A stretch of 64,000 bases of DNA. Source: Fervidicoccus fontis Kam940 (GTDB taxonomy: Archaea > Thermoproteota > Thermoprotei_A > Sulfolobales > Fervidicoccaceae). The position numbers and the translations under genes are program-made. Positions 19,020-27,820 of the stretch are shown one piece after another. The notes beneath the pieces were generated by a model. The model was not told the origin of the DNA and ran no database searches. It saw only the letters and a list, made by a program, of their open reading frames with translations. Position 1 is the first letter of the stretch; each line of letters begins with the position of its first letter. The stretch covers positions 62,001 through 126,000 of the forward strand of contig NC_017461.1 of assembly GCF_000258425.1 (NCBI RefSeq), written 5' to 3'.

Positions 19020-19243
19020 GAGAGTCCGTTGGGTGCGATGAAGATCGCTACATAGCTATAGAATTGTCCGGAGCTCCAAGCGTGATTTCCATTGGCCGTT
19101 AAGTACTCATTGACCTCGAAAAGAGCGTGGTAACAACTGTGGGAGGAAAAGAGCTTCGCTCTAAATCTTTGCCAAGGGAAGTGATAGAGATAATAGAAGC
19201 TGGAGGTTTGATAGAAAAGCTGAAGAAAGAGCTCGTCTCCTAA
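19020..19243 (+). pseudogene. leuD: leuD-like remnant (3-isopropylmalate dehydratase small subunit C-terminus)
   Basis: The clear part reads DLEKSVVTTVGGKELRSKSL and then PREVIEIIEAGGLIEKLKKE from 19112 to the TAA at 19241-19243. EIIEAGGL-(hydrophobic)-E-x-L-K-K is the C-terminal signature of LeuD/HacB. Short upstream pieces in other frames (ESPLGAMKIA at 19020; AIELSGAPSVISIG just after) match where the family's central REHAP-ALK and SGV--VIA segments should be. No start codon or full frame remains. The 259 bp to kdpA show no gene. Confidence 0.7.
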
Positions 19244-19502
19244 ACTTTTTTCCAGTTTATATCAGCAGGTTCCATTTAGGAAAAATCTTTGGTCTTCAAA
19301 AGGGAGAAGGATCCTCCTAGTGATTATAAAAAGTGCATAGTGAAGAGTTTTTCCGGAGAAAATCTCTGAACATCATGAAGAAAGGAGCTCGGCTGTAAAT
19401 TAATAAGGGTGTTCGCATAATATTTTCCAAGTTCATGGGAATACTGGGATGTAGCTCTGTTTGGCATAGCGGCAGGCTCAAAGCTATCAGAGGTGCTTCT
19501 GG

Positions 19503-21113
19503 ATGATCCAGGTATTGATATCCTACTGGCTCGCCATCTTCATCGCCGTGTCATTGCTAGGGTACGAGCTCAGTAGGCTCTTGAAGAAGATGGTATTGGA
19601 ATGGAACTTCGAACCTCCAAAACTCTTGAAGAAAGTTTTCGATGTGCTCGACATCATCGGGCTGGGATCCTCCTCGGAGAAGTCCTTCCTCAAATACATC
19701 GCCGATGCCTTCCTGCTCAACTTCATTTTAATAGCCATAGACACGATTATGCTCATGAAGCAGAGCCTGTTCTTTGGGGGACCCGATCTCCCTTGGGACT
19801 TGGCTTTGAACACGGCAGTTTCATTTGTCACGAACACGAACCTGCAGCACTACGCTGGGGAGATATCCCTCACGAATATGGCCCAGTGCGTTGTCATAGG
19901 GACAACGATGTTCATAGCTCCTGCGACTGGAATAGCCGTTTCCTTGGCTTTCATGCGATCCCTCAAGGGGCTCCAGGCCGGCAATTTCTACCGAGACCTG
20001 GTCATGGTCACCTTTTTCCTCCTTCTCCCCATCTCCATCATCGCTGCCGTGATTTTAGCTTCCCTCGGTGTGCCGCAGACATTCGAGGACCATGTGGCAT
20101 TCGAAAACCCCTACGCGGGCTCATTCATCATGAGGCTGGGCCCGATCGCTTCATTTGAAGCAATAAAGCTTCTCGGGACAAATGGAGGAGGATTCTTCGG
20201 TGCCAACTCGGCTCACCCCTTCGAGAACCCAAATGGTCTGTCGAACTTCATCGAATCTGTCCTCATGCTGCTCATACCGACGAGTCTGCTCTTCACGTTC
20301 GGGAGGATATTCGGGAAGAAGAGAGGGCTCTCCATGTTCGCCATCGCCTATGCTTTGGCCTTCATGATTATAGGCGTCGCCGTGATGAACAGGGTCCCAG
20401 CTCTCTCCTATCTCGCAGAACCCCGCCTAGGATATGAAGGGGCACTAGCTTTCAACACAGCCTCCCTCCTCTCCGATACAGGAGCGACCGCATCTAGCCT
20501 CTTCGCCATGAGACCCTCAGCCATCGCCTCATTCCTCATAGCGATGTTCATCCAGTCTGTGCCCGGAGCTGATGGGGTTGGACTGCTCTACCTTCTGGTC
20601 TATATCTTCATAATAATATTCATAGGATCCCTCATGATAGGGAAGACGCCAAAGTTCCTCAACATGGGGATATCTCCGAAAGTCGTAAAGTATTCTACTA
20701 TCGTATTCCTCATCCACCCTACCATCATACTCGTCCCAACTGCCATCGCTCTCCTCACGAAGCAGTACCTTTCTTTCGCCTCATCTCTGAACCCCCAAGT
20801 CTACACGATGGTGCTCTATGAGTTCACCTCAGCTGCAGCAAACAATGGCTCCGGCTATTTAGGCACGATGGGAAACACAGCCTTCTGGAACGTTTCGACA
20901 GCCATCGTCATGTTCCTCGGGAGGTATTTGCCGCTAGGGCTCTTCCTCCTCATCGCCCAAGATCTGCACAGATGCAAGAGGGGGGTAGCAGATGAGCCTG
21001 TTAAGACCCAGGGCGGTCTCTTCATAGTTTTCTCCGTTGTGATGATAATCATTCTGACTGCGCTGACCTTCTTCCCGTTCATCGTCATAGGTCCAATGCT
21101 CATGGGTGGTTGA
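19503..21113 (+). CDS. kdpA: Potassium-transporting ATPase, K+-channel subunit KdpA
   Basis: 536 aa, about ten membrane helices. The selectivity-filter repeats are visible: TNTNLQHYAGE, TNGGGFFGANSAHPFENPN, SDTGATASS and NNGSGYLG. KdpA forms the K+ pathway of the high-affinity KdpFABC pump used under K+ limitation. ATG 19503 has AGAGGTG 7-8 nt upstream. It is the first gene of kdpABC plus a KdpF-like mini-gene. No kdpDE-type regulators are adjacent. The operon interrupts the pilus/DNA-transfer island. Confidence 0.97.
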   Translation: MIQVLISYWLAIFIAVSLLGYELSRLLKKMVLEWNFEPPKLLKKVFDVLDIIGLGSSSEKSFLKYIADAFLLNFILIAIDTIMLMKQSLFFGGPDLPWDLALNTAVSFVTNTNLQHYAGEISLTNMAQCVVIGTTMFIAPATGIAVSLAFMRSLKGLQAGNFYRDLVMVTFFLLLPISIIAAVILASLGVPQTFEDHVAFENPYAGSFIMRLGPIASFEAIKLLGTNGGGFFGANSAHPFENPNGLSNFIESVLMLLIPTSLLFTFGRIFGKKRGLSMFAIAYALAFMIIGVAVMNRVPALSYLAEPRLGYEGALAFNTASLLSDTGATASSLFAMRPSAIASFLIAMFIQSVPGADGVGLLYLLVYIFIIIFIGSLMIGKTPKFLNMGISPKVVKYSTIVFLIHPTIILVPTAIALLTKQYLSFASSLNPQVYTMVLYEFTSAAANNGSGYLGTMGNTAFWNVSTAIVMFLGRYLPLGLFLLIAQDLHRCKRGVADEPVKTQGGLFIVFSVVMIIILTALTFFPFIVIGPMLMGG

Positions 21114-21114
21114 C

Positions 21115-23220
21115 ATGAAGAAGTTCGATGTTAACTGGAATACTGTGCTCCTGGACTCCGTCAAGAGGCTCAGCCCTCTCTACCTCCTCGGAAAGAGCCC
21201 CATAATGTTCATTGTGGAGCTGGGGGCCATCTTCGAGCTACCGCTCCTCTTATCGCCTTCGAAGCAGTTCAGCGCGTGGTTCTACCTTGCTGTGTTCATC
21301 ATTCTATTCATGACCGTCTGGTTCTCGACATTCTCCGAGTCCCTCTCCGAGCAGGAGGCTAAAGCCAGGGTAGACTACCTGAAGCAGTTCGAGGAGATCG
21401 TTATTGCCCACAAGCTCGTGGGGGAAAAGAGAGTTGATGTGAGGTCGAGCGAGCTGAAGATGGGGGACTACGTGGTGGTGGAGCAGAACGAAGTTATTCC
21501 TCAGGACGGCTTCGTGGTCGAGGGTGAAGCTTCTGTGGACGAGTCGATGCTCACTGGGGAATCGGAGCCCGTCTTCAAGGGAAAGGGAGACAAGGTCATC
21601 TCTGGCACAAAGGTAGTTGCAGGGAGGATAGTCGTTGAAGTCGCTGCGGAGCCCGGAAAGAGCTACTTGGACAAGATGATAGCGCTCATAGCCGGGGCGA
21701 AGAGGAGCAGGATGCAGAGCGAGGTCATGCTCTCCATTCTCCTTCTCGGGCTCTCCCTCATATTCCTAATCGTAGTCTCATCCCTCTACTTCATCTTGGG
21801 ATCCTTCGGTTCCTACCCGGAATCCTCCCTCATGATATCCCTTCTCGTTGCTCTGATGCCCACCACTATAGGGGGACTCCTCCCAGCGATCGGCATATCT
21901 GGAGTTCTCAGGCTAGCTGAACACAACATTATAGCTAAGTCCGGAAGAGCAGTTGAAGCTGCGGGGGATGCCGACGTTGTGATCTTCGACAAGACTGGCA
22001 CGATAACTGAGGGGTCGAGGAGTGCAGTTGAGTTCATCCCCCTCGACGGCTTCACGGAGAGAGATGTAGCCATTGTAGCTTACCTCTCAGCCATAGGGGA
22101 CTCGACCCATGAGGCCAAGTCCATAATCCAGCTGGCCGAGGAGAAGGGAGGGATACCCGCTAAGTTTCTTATGGAGGAAGCGAAGGTAGCTTCGAAGGTT
22201 CTCTACACCCCGAGCAGAAGGTACAGCAGCATAACGCTATCTTGGAAGGGGAGCAAGAATCAGCTGAGTCCCCAGGAGATATCGTCGCTGAGCAGGATAG
22301 AGAAAAAGATGCTGGTCATGAGGGATTTCGGTGAAGATGTCACTATAATAAAGGGAGCTCCAGACGCCGTGCTCAAGCTGCTCAACATAGATAGGGATCC
22401 TGTGGTCGAGGACATCATAAAGAGGGTGGGGGCGAGGGGGGACACCCCGATACTGATTGCCCTCAACGACAGGCTCATAGGTTTCGCGGTGCTGAGGGAC
22501 AAGCTGAAGAAGGGGATAAAGGAGAGGATAAGGGAGCTGAACCTGATGGGGATAAAGACAATCATGATAACTGGGGATAATCCATATACAGCTGCGAACG
22601 TAGCAAATGAGGCGGGGATAGAGGGCTTCTACGCCCAGGCCAAGCCGGAGGACAAGCTCATGCTCGTAGAGAAGGAGAAGAAACAGGGATTCGTGGTGGC
22701 TGTGATGGGGGATGGAACAAACGACGCTCCCGCCTTAGCAAGAGCCGATGTCGGCGTTGCGATGCACACGGGGACCGCTCCAGCTAAGGAGGCAGCGAAC
22801 ATGATCGATTTGGACTCTAACCCCTCCAGGATAGTGGATATAATCAAGCTGGGGAAGTCCATACTCACGACGAGGGGGGCCCTCACGACCTTCAGCATCA
22901 TGAACGATATAGCGAAGTACTTCACGATACTACCCTTCATAATATCTACCATAATGCCAGGAGTGAGTTTCCTGAACTTCCTGAACCTCTACAACACCGT
23001 CACAGCAGTTCTCGCAACGATGATATTCAACGCCATAATAATACCCATGCTCATACCTTTGGCTCTGAGGGGGGCTGGCTTCAAGGTCTCAAGCTTCAGG
23101 GAGCTGCTCATCAGGAACCTCTCCATATATGGAGTGACGGGGGCGATAATACCGTTCATAGCCATAAAGCTGCTGGACACGCTCATGGCCTACGCTTTGT
23201 ATGGAGTTTGGTGGTGGTGA
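21115..23220 (+). CDS. kdpB: Potassium-transporting P-type ATPase, catalytic subunit KdpB
   Basis: 701 aa. P-type ATPase hallmarks appear in order: the TGES loop of the actuator domain (MLTGESEPV), the phosphorylation site DKTGT at Asp292, and the hinge MGDGTNDAPALARADVGVAM. The KdpB start motif SPLYLLGKSPIMF is also present. The start ATG 21115 lies one base after the kdpA stop; an in-frame GTG at 21106 overlaps kdpA and is less likely. It drives K+ import through KdpA by ATP hydrolysis. Confidence 0.97.
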   Translation: MKKFDVNWNTVLLDSVKRLSPLYLLGKSPIMFIVELGAIFELPLLLSPSKQFSAWFYLAVFIILFMTVWFSTFSESLSEQEAKARVDYLKQFEEIVIAHKLVGEKRVDVRSSELKMGDYVVVEQNEVIPQDGFVVEGEASVDESMLTGESEPVFKGKGDKVISGTKVVAGRIVVEVAAEPGKSYLDKMIALIAGAKRSRMQSEVMLSILLLGLSLIFLIVVSSLYFILGSFGSYPESSLMISLLVALMPTTIGGLLPAIGISGVLRLAEHNIIAKSGRAVEAAGDADVVIFDKTGTITEGSRSAVEFIPLDGFTERDVAIVAYLSAIGDSTHEAKSIIQLAEEKGGIPAKFLMEEAKVASKVLYTPSRRYSSITLSWKGSKNQLSPQEISSLSRIEKKMLVMRDFGEDVTIIKGAPDAVLKLLNIDRDPVVEDIIKRVGARGDTPILIALNDRLIGFAVLRDKLKKGIKERIRELNLMGIKTIMITGDNPYTAANVANEAGIEGFYAQAKPEDKLMLVEKEKKQGFVVAVMGDGTNDAPALARADVGVAMHTGTAPAKEAANMIDLDSNPSRIVDIIKLGKSILTTRGALTTFSIMNDIAKYFTILPFIISTIMPGVSFLNFLNLYNTVTAVLATMIFNAIIIPMLIPLALRGAGFKVSSFRELLIRNLSIYGVTGAIIPFIAIKLLDTLMAYALYGVWWW

Positions 23221-23224
23221 GAAG

Positions 23225-23686
23225 ATGACTTATTTTAAGAGATTCTTGGGTGCCGCGCTTCTGCTCCTCGCCATGATCGCTTTCCTTGGCCTGCTCTATC
23301 CAGCCTTGGTCTGGGGCATATCCAGCTTGGTTTCTCCATGGAGGGCTGGGGGGAGCCTCTATACTTCGTGCGGCAAAGTCATATCCTCTGATCTCATTTC
23401 TGTCTATAACGAGAGCAGCCCTCTCTTCCACCCGTTCCCTCCGAATTCGACGAGCTCGGGAGTAGATCCCTACATCCCCCTCGAGGAGGCAATGAAGCAG
23501 GTGGAGAGGGTCTCGAAGGAGACGGGAATACCCAGGGAAAAGCTGGTAGACCTCCTCATGAGCAACGCCGCATATAACGACATGATTGATCTGCATGTTT
23601 TCTCGCCAGGTTATTCGATAGTGAACGTCGAGGAAGTCAACATGCAGATTATGGAAATGATGAACGTGACATGTGGGGTGAGATGA
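23225..23686 (+). CDS. kdpC: Potassium-transporting ATPase subunit KdpC
   Basis: 153 aa, shorter than the usual ~190 aa. One N-terminal membrane helix (about 6-30) is followed by the periplasmic-type domain with NSTSSGVDPYIPLEEAMKQV, the KdpC pattern xSGLDPhIS, and a conserved end VNVEEVNMQI. ATG 23225 overlaps GGTGGTGAGAAG, which serves as ribosome-binding site and includes the kdpB stop. Its stop overlaps the start of the mini-gene at 23683. Confidence 0.93.
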   Translation: MTYFKRFLGAALLLLAMIAFLGLLYPALVWGISSLVSPWRAGGSLYTSCGKVISSDLISVYNESSPLFHPFPPNSTSSGVDPYIPLEEAMKQVERVSKETGIPREKLVDLLMSNAAYNDMIDLHVFSPGYSIVNVEEVNMQIMEMMNVTCGVR

Positions 23687-23775
23687 TGGATCTGCCCACA
23701 CTTCTTTTCATCATCTTCATAGCTGCATCGGCATCTGTTCTGATATGGTCTCTGGCGAAGGAGGAGCTGATCTGA
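23683..23775 (+). CDS. KdpF-like single-helix mini-protein
   Basis: 30 aa: one hydrophobic helix (PTLLFIIFIAASASVLIWSL) then a charged end AKEELI. Its ATG overlaps the kdpC stop (ATGA), so it should be translated by coupling. Bacterial KdpF is a 29-aa single-helix stabiliser of the Kdp complex with a similar ending, but it is usually encoded before kdpA. The assignment is by size, topology and operon position and cannot be proved from sequence. Confidence 0.65.
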   Translation: MMDLPTLLFIIFIAASASVLIWSLAKEELI

Positions 23776-23862
23776 GATTGAAGCTCATGGATAGTTACAA
23801 AATTGCTGAGGTTTCAGCTTCAGATGTCCAGGAAAGTATTTATAAGCTTTTCCGACAAAAAA

Positions 23863-23922
23863 ATGCATGTCTGCAAAGTTGACGGGATCCTTTTTGTCGG
23901 TGAAAATTGGGGTCCCGCATAG
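23863..23922 (+). other. Possible leaderless micro-ORF or gene-start relic
   Basis: A TTTATAA box at about 23839 lies 21-24 nt before an ATG at 23863 that opens a 19-codon frame (MHVCKVDGILFVGENWGPA). ILFVGE-W resembles the first strand of glutamine-amidotransferase-like proteins (DUF1355 type), so this may be the stub of a lost gene with its promoter. The frame is too short for certainty. Confidence 0.25.
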
Positions 23923-23946
23923 AATTTCCCGCATGTCAAAGCCCTA

Positions 23947-24025
23947 GTTGAAAATAAGCAAGACTAAGAGCCTACAATACTGACTGCATTCTTACTGCTT
24001 CGTTGAAAATAAGCAAGACTAAGAG
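23947..24025. repeat. Pair of identical 24-bp direct repeats
   Basis: The sequence starting GTTGAAAATAAG and ending ACTAAGAG occurs at 23947-23970 and again, without mismatch, at 24002-24025, separated by 31 bp. The second copy overlaps the stop codon of the large pilin-like gene. Repeat and gap sizes resemble a two-repeat CRISPR, but the sequence is unrelated to the array at 1-836 and no cas genes are near. Confidence 0.85.
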
Positions 24026-25887
24026 TGAGTTTGGTTCAGGTAGTTATAGTAAGTCCCCGAAGCGATTAGTTTTCCTCCGTAATATACCGAAACGTCCATG
24101 TGTCTCTTCGCATCCCCTCCCAAGAATATCTGAAAACCATGGAAATCGCCGAAGGGCAGAGAGACCAGCGTAAATGATACTTTCTGTCCGCTTATCTCAA
24201 ATTTCTGTGCATCTTCATTATAAACAGAATATATGCCATATAGCTGCGATATGACGTTCTTGTTGGTGGTCGTGGTGTATATCGTGATGGTCGTGTCGTT
24301 TGGCGTGGAGCTCGTGGGCATCGGGCTCACGAAATAGAATAAGTCGATGCTCGTTGGAGATGGGTTCGGGGGAGTTGTTGATCCGCCACCGGATGGTTTG
24401 TGTGTGCTCTCCGTTGAGAAGGTCATGCTGACGTTCCCGCTCACCGTTATGCTGTATCCGTTCGGGAGCGTTATCGTTTTTGAGGCATGAGTCCAGGTTA
24501 TCTTTGGATTGCTTCCTACAACATCGTTCCTGTTGAGGGACCAAGATTGCGATGTTATCGTGTAGGTATAGCCTGATGCCATTTTCAGAGAAGCTGGGGG
24601 ATTGAGGAAAGCGAGGTATCCTTCTCCCTTCAAGTCGCTAATTATAGGTGTCGCAATGGGTACATCTAATCCCGTTGATCCGAGAGTATCCTGGTCTTGG
24701 ATGAATATCTGGACATCGCTTCCATAACCTGCCCATGCTGAGTAGGAAGAAGAATCAGCATAAGCTCCTCCCATGATTAGGTTGTTGATGGAGAGACCCA
24801 CAGATGAGGGAAATTGATATTGTGAGGCGGGATAAGTATATCCAGTGGCGAAATCGGTTCCTAGGGTTATGCTCGCTGAACTCCCATCTAAGATGCTATT
24901 CACCGTATAAACAAATTTGAAGACAGACACTGTATTTCTAGTCACCATATCGGTTGCAACTCCTGCATAAACTTTCGAGGTGCTCAGATATACTATAGCT
25001 ATGAGGTCTGACGATGGCATCTTGTATAGCTGGACATCCGTCATCCCAATGGCGTTCATGCTTGGAGAGGAGATGGATAGCTTCATTTTCTTGAAACTGC
25101 TCAAGCCAGCTATAGATTTGCTCAGCCCAGAACCATCTGTGTTCATCTGGATCGATACCCTCCCTCCCTGTCCATCGGTTATCGTGAGATTGAATGTATT
25201 GGAGTTCGGGAGCCACGTCTCGCTTATGCTTGGAGAGCCCGTGTAGAAGACGATCACAGGCGTCCAAGTATTGCTCACTGAAACACGCACAGAAAGGTCT
25301 AGCTCGCCAGCATTATTGACACCATAAGCTCCAGATCCCGTGACGGCATAGCTTAAGTAATACTCCGTGTTGTTTCCCACGAAGTAAGTTTTAAACGAAC
25401 CCGTTTTCTCCACGGTTCCCACAGCACCGAGGATAGTCCGATTCAAATACTGCATTGTGGGTAGATCGTAAGGCGTGAAAATGAACAGGTTTCCGTATTT
25501 CGTTATCACTCCGAGCGATGAGTTCTTATACTGTGTAATGTAAGTTAAAGAGCTCTGGGAAATGTTCAATGGAATCCAGGTCTCTTGGGGGAGGCCGAGC
25601 GTTATATTGTAGAAGTTCTCATCATAGACAGCTTCGTTAGAGAATATGATCCATCCTATTATTCCCGAGGTTATCGAGCTCTTGACATATATTCTACCAT
25701 CGGAGGCATTGTAGTAGAACAAAACGTTCTCAGCACGCTTCAAGTTGAAGGCATTCACGAATTGGTTGAAGCTCCCGAGATAGTTATACTCGGCCTGGAT
25801 GTTCCTGACAACGACAAACATCCCAAAGACGATTAGGAAGGCAATAATAATGGCTCCCAGAATTTCAGATTGTGCTCTCATCTTCAC
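24019..25887 (-). CDS. Large pilin-like surface protein (candidate tip or adhesin subunit)
   Basis: 622 aa. The N-terminus MKMRAQSEILGAIIIAFLIV looks like a short class III (prepilin) signal with assembly helix. The rest is Ser/Thr/Tyr/Asn-rich and beta-rich, with many N-x-S/T sequons and a Pro/Thr linker near residue 500. Its size is far above a major pilin, so a minor/tip pilin or adhesin is inferred. It is last of three pilin genes (26695 to 24019) with overlapping starts and stops. N-glycosylation by AglB is plausible. Confidence 0.65.
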   Translation of the reverse strand: MKMRAQSEILGAIIIAFLIVFGMFVVVRNIQAEYNYLGSFNQFVNAFNLKRAENVLFYYNASDGRIYVKSSITSGIIGWIIFSNEAVYDENFYNITLGLPQETWIPLNISQSSLTYITQYKNSSLGVITKYGNLFIFTPYDLPTMQYLNRTILGAVGTVEKTGSFKTYFVGNNTEYYLSYAVTGSGAYGVNNAGELDLSVRVSVSNTWTPVIVFYTGSPSISETWLPNSNTFNLTITDGQGGRVSIQMNTDGSGLSKSIAGLSSFKKMKLSISSPSMNAIGMTDVQLYKMPSSDLIAIVYLSTSKVYAGVATDMVTRNTVSVFKFVYTVNSILDGSSASITLGTDFATGYTYPASQYQFPSSVGLSINNLIMGGAYADSSSYSAWAGYGSDVQIFIQDQDTLGSTGLDVPIATPIISDLKGEGYLAFLNPPASLKMASGYTYTITSQSWSLNRNDVVGSNPKITWTHASKTITLPNGYSITVSGNVSMTFSTESTHKPSGGGSTTPPNPSPTSIDLFYFVSPMPTSSTPNDTTITIYTTTTNKNVISQLYGIYSVYNEDAQKFEISGQKVSFTLVSLPFGDFHGFQIFLGGDAKRHMDVSVYYGGKLIASGTYYNYLNQTHS

Positions 25888-26318
25888 GAGAGCCTCATCT
25901 CCTGCGTCCCCAAGCTGTAGTTCCAGAAGAATGCGTTTCCATACTGCGTCAATATGAGGATGCTAGTGTTCGCATTGATGAAGGAATCGATACCCAGCGT
26001 CTTCAGATCGACGCACGAATTTGCAGGTATAGTAGCTCCCACGTCTTGAAATCTGTTGATCTCGGCATTCCCTGGCGTATAGACCACGAGCAAGACCACC
26101 TTCGTAGCTATCGTGGAGCTTATGCAGATGCTGTTTCCCGTGGCATTGAAGAATATCCTCTCTGCTTGCTTGAAACTCTGGAGCTGGTTGTAGTGAGCTA
26201 TTTCCTCGATTCTCTCCCTCTCGATCATGACAATTTTCCCGAAGTGGTAGAAAATCGTCGCAAACATCACTGCGATTATGATTAGAGCGAAAGCTCCAGC
26301 GATTGCTCTTTGCTTCAT
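25884..26318 (-). CDS. Minor type IV pilin-like protein
   Basis: 144 aa. MKQRA followed by IAGAFALIIIAVMFATIFYHF matches an archaeal prepilin signal with cleavage before the hydrophobic helix. The remainder is a small beta-rich head with two Cys (SICIS, SCVD) that could form a disulfide. It overlaps the neighbouring pilin genes by four bases on each side, so the three are one translation-coupled unit. Confidence 0.68.
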   Translation of the reverse strand: MKQRAIAGAFALIIIAVMFATIFYHFGKIVMIERERIEEIAHYNQLQSFKQAERIFFNATGNSICISSTIATKVVLLVVYTPGNAEINRFQDVGATIPANSCVDLKTLGIDSFINANTSILILTQYGNAFFWNYSLGTQEMRLS

Positions 26319-26695
26319 CCTATATTCACCACCTCGACACCAAATGTGTTTCCCAAGTTGTCGGAATAAGCTATGGGACAGCCGGGGATAGTAGCGATGA
26401 CATAGCTTCCCGCGGGGATGTATCCCAAGCTGTACATGGCATTTGCTCCAGACGTAGTATTGTAGATTATGTAAGCTTTCGGAATGCTCTTGATCCCGTA
26501 GTTATAAACGATGACTTGATAGTTCCCATTGTAATAGAAGGCGAAGGCGCTTATGGTGGGGGAGCTGGGAGATATGCTGCTCTGAGCCCTTTCGCTCTGA
26601 ATCTCCAGCCACGGTATTACGTAGAGGGCAGTCGCTATGAGCACCAAGCTCAATGCTATGCCCACGACTATTGTTGAGATGCCCCTCTCCCTCAT
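26315..26695 (-). CDS. Type IV pilin with class III signal peptide
   Basis: 126 aa. MRERG is followed by ISTIVVGIALSLVLIATALYVIPW, a textbook archaeal prepilin site (cleavage after Gly5). The head is Ser/Tyr/Asn-rich. It is the first gene of a three-pilin operon, and a TTTAAA-type box lies just upstream (near 26722). It probably feeds the assembly ATPase/platform encoded at 13.9-16.8 kb. Confidence 0.78.
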   Translation of the reverse strand: MRERGISTIVVGIALSLVLIATALYVIPWLEIQSERAQSSISPSSPTISAFAFYYNGNYQVIVYNYGIKSIPKAYIIYNTTSGANAMYSLGYIPAGSYVIATIPGCPIAYSDNLGNTFGVEVVNIG

Positions 26696-26888
26696 TTCAT
26701 TCCCCAGATCTATGGAAAGTTTAAAAGCGGTCGCTTTTCCTGTGGGAGAAAGAGCCTTCTAGAGCCTGCATGACTTTAATATCTGGGAATACAGATGACC
26801 TCCTGGCCGAAACTATTCGAGCTATGGAGTAGAGCGGGATCGATCGACCTTGCTGAACAGGAAGGGAGGGAGCTTGGCGAGGGTGGGG

Positions 26889-27250
26889 ATGAAGCTGACC
26901 CCAGCGCTGCTCATCTACGTTTCCATCGTGCTGATAAGGGCGGCGAATGCGAGCTTCATCGTATCACTCGTCGCAGCCTTCCACTCGATCTCCGCCTACA
27001 TGCAGGGGATCATACAGGCCTCCTACTCGTTGACAGAGGCAATCTTCGGAATCTTCGCGGGGATAATATATGAGTACCTTGGAAGCTTCAGATCCATTCT
27101 CCTCTCCTCTTCCCTGCTCTTCGCTTCTTATGCTGCAATGGTGGTCTTCTCTTCGATTGAGGTTGGACCACAAGCTTTCGCGGTCCCCTCAGCCCTCGCG
27201 GGACTCTCAGCCTCCTTCTTGCTCACCTCCTCCTTCGCCGTGATTTCCGA
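26889..27250 (+). pseudogene. MFS transporter fragment (first four helices)
   Basis: From ATG 26889 the frame reads LTPALLIYVSIVLIRAANAS and continues through about four membrane helices with an MFS-like GIFAGIIYEYLGSFR loop, then loses transporter character near 27240-27250. From there the same DNA reads as a methylase remnant on the other strand. Two-thirds of a normal ~400-aa MFS protein is missing, so this is a truncated gene joined to foreign sequence. Confidence 0.75.
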
Positions 27251-27620
27251 GGAGACGACATATGCGAGAAATCCATTTGGCTTGAGAACCTTGAGGCCCA
27301 AGTATATGAAGAAGGCATATATGTTGGGTCTCCCCCATATGATCTCCCCGAACGACTTTCTCAGCGATCTCGACCAGCCTCGGATCCGCCTCCCAGCAGT
27401 GGAGCTCCGGCTCAATGAAGTGCTCCATTACAGAGAGCAAAAATTCTCCGGTCCCGCATGAAATGTCGAGGACCTTCGGCCTCTCGAGCCTCGGGAGCTT
27501 GGAGAGGAGCTCCTCTCTGAGGCTCCTCAGAGTGAAGAACTGTCCCATCCTCTTTCTGTAGATGGGATCGCTCTCCTCCAAATACTTGAGCGTCTCAGGA
27601 TGGTACTTCCTCATCTTCAT
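27235..27620 (-). pseudogene. Adenine-specific DNA methylase fragment, frameshifted and truncated
   Basis: The first frame holds RMGQFFTLRSL and the SAM-binding motif VLDISCGTGEFLL. Near 27350 the homology jumps to another frame with RPNIYAFFIYLGLKVLKPNG and FLAYVV, then ends at the junction with the MFS fragment. The catalytic NPPY segment that should lie between is gone. It resembles a type I/IIG-like N6-adenine methylase. It is clearly non-functional. Confidence 0.8.
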
Positions 27621-27820
27621 TCCTTTCTCCTTCCGAAATCAATTGTTTTACAGAAATCAAATATATTCATTCTTGCCGAGCATTCATCGAGTGCGATGCT
27701 CTTTGCACGGGGAAGAATTAGCAATGCTTTCCAGATGGAAGGCATAGCTTAGCTTCCCGTGAAGCTTTGGTGGGAAAAGGGCAGCATCTTTTAAGACCTT
27801 TCATTTCTTTGGGAGGAGAG

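Noticed and set aside
23183-23701. 172-codon minus-strand frame opposite kdpC
   Set aside because: His/Arg-rich shadow without family character; kdpC on the other strand is well supported.
23947-24025. Calling the two 24-bp repeats a second CRISPR array
   Set aside because: Only two copies, unrelated repeat, no leader or cas genes nearby; kept as a repeat only.
26795-27073. 92-codon frame overlapping the MFS fragment start
   Set aside because: Low-complexity shadow in another frame of the transporter fragment.
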